This document shows positions 62,745 through 64,000 of a DNA stretch of 64,000 nucleotides, in pieces; the first letter of the stretch is position 1, and every line of letters starts with the position of its first letter. The translations under genes were made by a program, and so were the position numbers. Below the pieces are notes generated by a model. That model did no database searches, was not told the origin of the DNA, and worked only from the letters and a program-made list of their open reading frames with translations. The stretch is from assembly GCA_009731375.1 (NCBI GenBank), contig BJOX01000038.1, positions 998,209 through 1,062,208 on the forward strand, read 5' to 3'. This DNA comes from Paulinella micropora (Eukaryota; Cercozoa; Imbricatea; Euglyphida).

Positions 62745-64000
62745 TTAATTTCTAGTAATTGTGCCATTCTTAACATTTACTTCTTGCTGAGTGACGACAA
62801 ATGTGTAATGATTGGCCGCAATATTCGCAGTGGTTCCGATACATTCCCATCGTCGCTCAGTGTCTAGACTTATTCCACTGATTTCATTTTGGTCCTTGCT
62901 CCACAGAGGGCGAGTATTGTCAAAGCTATCACACCAAAACCAGTTGTATTGATAAACATTGCTATTCATCAAAGAAGAGCCTTCCAACTTCGGCTTAAGA
63001 TACATATAGTCTTCTAGTTTTCCAGTTTGACAATCAACATTGAATTCCTGAAGTCGTGCCCCGTCTAGTGTGGTATAAAAAGTTTGTACCTTAGAACCAA
63101 GCAGATTGCTATTGTCATAAGCAGTGTTCTTATTTTCGGTTGTGTTGAAAACAGAGTGATAAATTTTCTTAATTCGCCGTCCGTGGCCTCTGTCAAATCT
63201 AAGTATTACATTTTGAGAAGTTGAAACTACTCCGACAGTGCTCTTATACAAATAAGAATAATCAATGTTGAAGCTCATACCTTCGGGGCTCATAATCTTC
63301 TGTTGAATTGATTGAACGACATCGGGGTTAGTCTCGACAGCTAAGAAAAGGCTGAGATTAGTAATAGTAACATTTGAATCCGCCACCGCAACAGTTCCAC
63401 CCCCAGTAGAAAGAGCATCATTGTTATGATAAAAGATTTTGGGTGTCTGTTGCCAAACAATCCGCAAAGTCAAAATTTCTGGAAACATAATAGTTTTATC
63501 TAGAGCGAAAATAGTATTGTAAAGCATTCCAAGATTAATTTTAACATTAATATTCGGGCTGGCATTGAAAAGAGTTCCAGCTGAGAAATACTTAGCCTCA
63601 TTAAAAGCAACATTAACGAACTTACTCGTGCCAGTCTCATTCGCAATAAGGCCATCATCGTGTCGGCGGGCATTTGTCGAGGGTTGTGCCATCCAAGCCT
63701 TTAATGCGGCCTGAACCTGTGCCTTCGCAACATCAATGCCCGTATCAATTTGCCCCGCCGCATTTCCTGCTATTGCCGAAGCGGCCAATGCTGTTTGTAA
63801 TGCGGCCAACCTTGTAGCATCGCTAGCGGGTTGAAATGTAGTTGTAGCATTACACTTTTGAAGCATACAACCAGCTCCAGTTCCATTATCGTGATTTTCC
63901 AAAGCAAGTAAATCATCAATTGAGGTTTCGGGTTTCCAAATCATCTTAGTGATATTTCCGACTTCGTTAATGTCGCACAGATAAACACCACCCCTTGTAA
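62745..64000 (-). CDS. Double jelly-roll major capsid protein, E3 copy, partial
   Basis: Open from the window edge (64000) to the stop at 62745, so the N-terminal part is outside. It shares long identical blocks with the E1 capsid: IWKPETSIDDLLALENHD, the FPEILTLRIVWQQTPKIF region, MSPEGMSFNIDYSYLY, RGHGRRIKKIYHS and SLDTERR. It shows the intact C-terminus (VVTQQEVNVKNGTITRN) that E1 lost by a frameshift. The variable segment around residues 20-85 (Ala-rich) differs most from E1. Confidence 0.85.
   Translation of the reverse strand, partial: TRGGVYLCDINEVGNITKMIWKPETSIDDLLALENHDNGTGAGCMLQKCNATTTFQPASDATRLAALQTALAASAIAGNAAGQIDTGIDVAKAQVQAALKAWMAQPSTNARRHDDGLIANETGTSKFVNVAFNEAKYFSAGTLFNASPNINVKINLGMLYNTIFALDKTIMFPEILTLRIVWQQTPKIFYHNNDALSTGGGTVAVADSNVTITNLSLFLAVETNPDVVQSIQQKIMSPEGMSFNIDYSYLYKSTVGVVSTSQNVILRFDRGHGRRIKKIYHSVFNTTENKNTAYDNSNLLGSKVQTFYTTLDGARLQEFNVDCQTGKLEDYMYLKPKLEGSSLMNSNVYQYNWFWCDSFDNTRPLWSKDQNEISGISLDTERRWECIGTTANIAANHYTFVVTQQEVNVKNGTITRN

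Larger units (their letters stand above)
55700..64000. mobile_element. E3: left part of a third large Polinton
   Basis: It carries small early genes, polymerase, lipase, ExoX-like gene, a DUF3223-type gene, structural protein and capsid, in the same order and strands as E1. It continues beyond the window. Its left inverted repeat could not be recognised because the partner end is outside the window, so the left border is approximate. Capsid and lipase are near those of E1, but the polymerase is of the E2 type. Confidence 0.85.

Overview
The window looks like nuclear DNA of a eukaryote, most likely an invertebrate animal or a close relative. It holds an intron-rich ataxin-3-like host gene with GT-AG introns packed with tetranucleotide microsatellites, an LTR-retrotransposon fragment, and four Polinton/Maverick-type (virus-like) DNA transposons at different stages of decay. 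I cannot name the species. Assembly gaps (N runs) lie at 30991-31798, 43334-43343, 43726-43735 and about 51130-51166.

Layout. (E0) About 541-3728 is the right-hand piece of one Polinton, with an acidic/basic coiled-coil gene, a broken rve integrase and small minus-strand genes. (E1) 3729-22119 is a complete 18.4 kb Polinton with 100-bp terminal inverted repeats and a perfect 6-bp target duplication TTTAGC. It sits in or at the end of E0. (Host) 22126-23414 is host repeat DNA. (E2) 23415-41653 is a second complete-length Polinton of 18.2 kb, with imperfect TIRs of about 137 bp and a 5-of-6 target duplication. (Host) 41654-44150 is host DNA rich in simple repeats. The ataxin-3-like gene occupies 44983-49320 on the plus strand, and further host DNA runs to about 51100. 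An LTR element (LTR end, gag with a zinc knuckle, aspartic protease) spans about 51190-55690. (E3) From about 55700 to the window end is the left part of a fourth Polinton.

Common Polinton plan, left to right: a small zinc-finger or basic protein (+), protein-primed family B DNA polymerase (+), lipase (-), a small ExoX-C-like protein (+), a structural/receptor-type protein (-), double jelly-roll major capsid protein (-), penton-type minor capsid protein (-), adenovirus-like protease (-), coiled-coil and core proteins (-), packaging ATPase (-), a small conserved protein (-), a secreted Cys-rich protein (+), a membrane protein (-), a long fibre ending in an S74 intramolecular chaperone (-), an acidic coiled-coil protein (+), integrase (+), and terminal coiled-coil genes. 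Each copy lacks different parts. E1 has lost the protease catalytic region, the core genes and the ATPase through one internal deletion. E2 has lost the lipase and integrase. E1 uses a different DNA polymerase lineage from E2 and E3, although the E1 and E3 capsid proteins are close relatives. Nearly every long gene carries frameshifts or stops, so these copies look inactive unless assembly errors account for some breaks.

Most unusual signals: (1) a repeated three-armed, cloverleaf-like inverted-repeat module, bounded by GATATT...AATATC, that sits exactly between stop and start codons in E0 and E2, with covarying arms; (2) a GIY-YIG endonuclease gene in E1 inserted at the 3' end of the penton gene and flanked by a duplicated penton tail; (3) the chimeric deletion-fusion gene in E1; (4) triloop hairpin repeats found both between and inside genes; (5) serial decayed copies of ataxin-3 exons lying in microsatellite introns.
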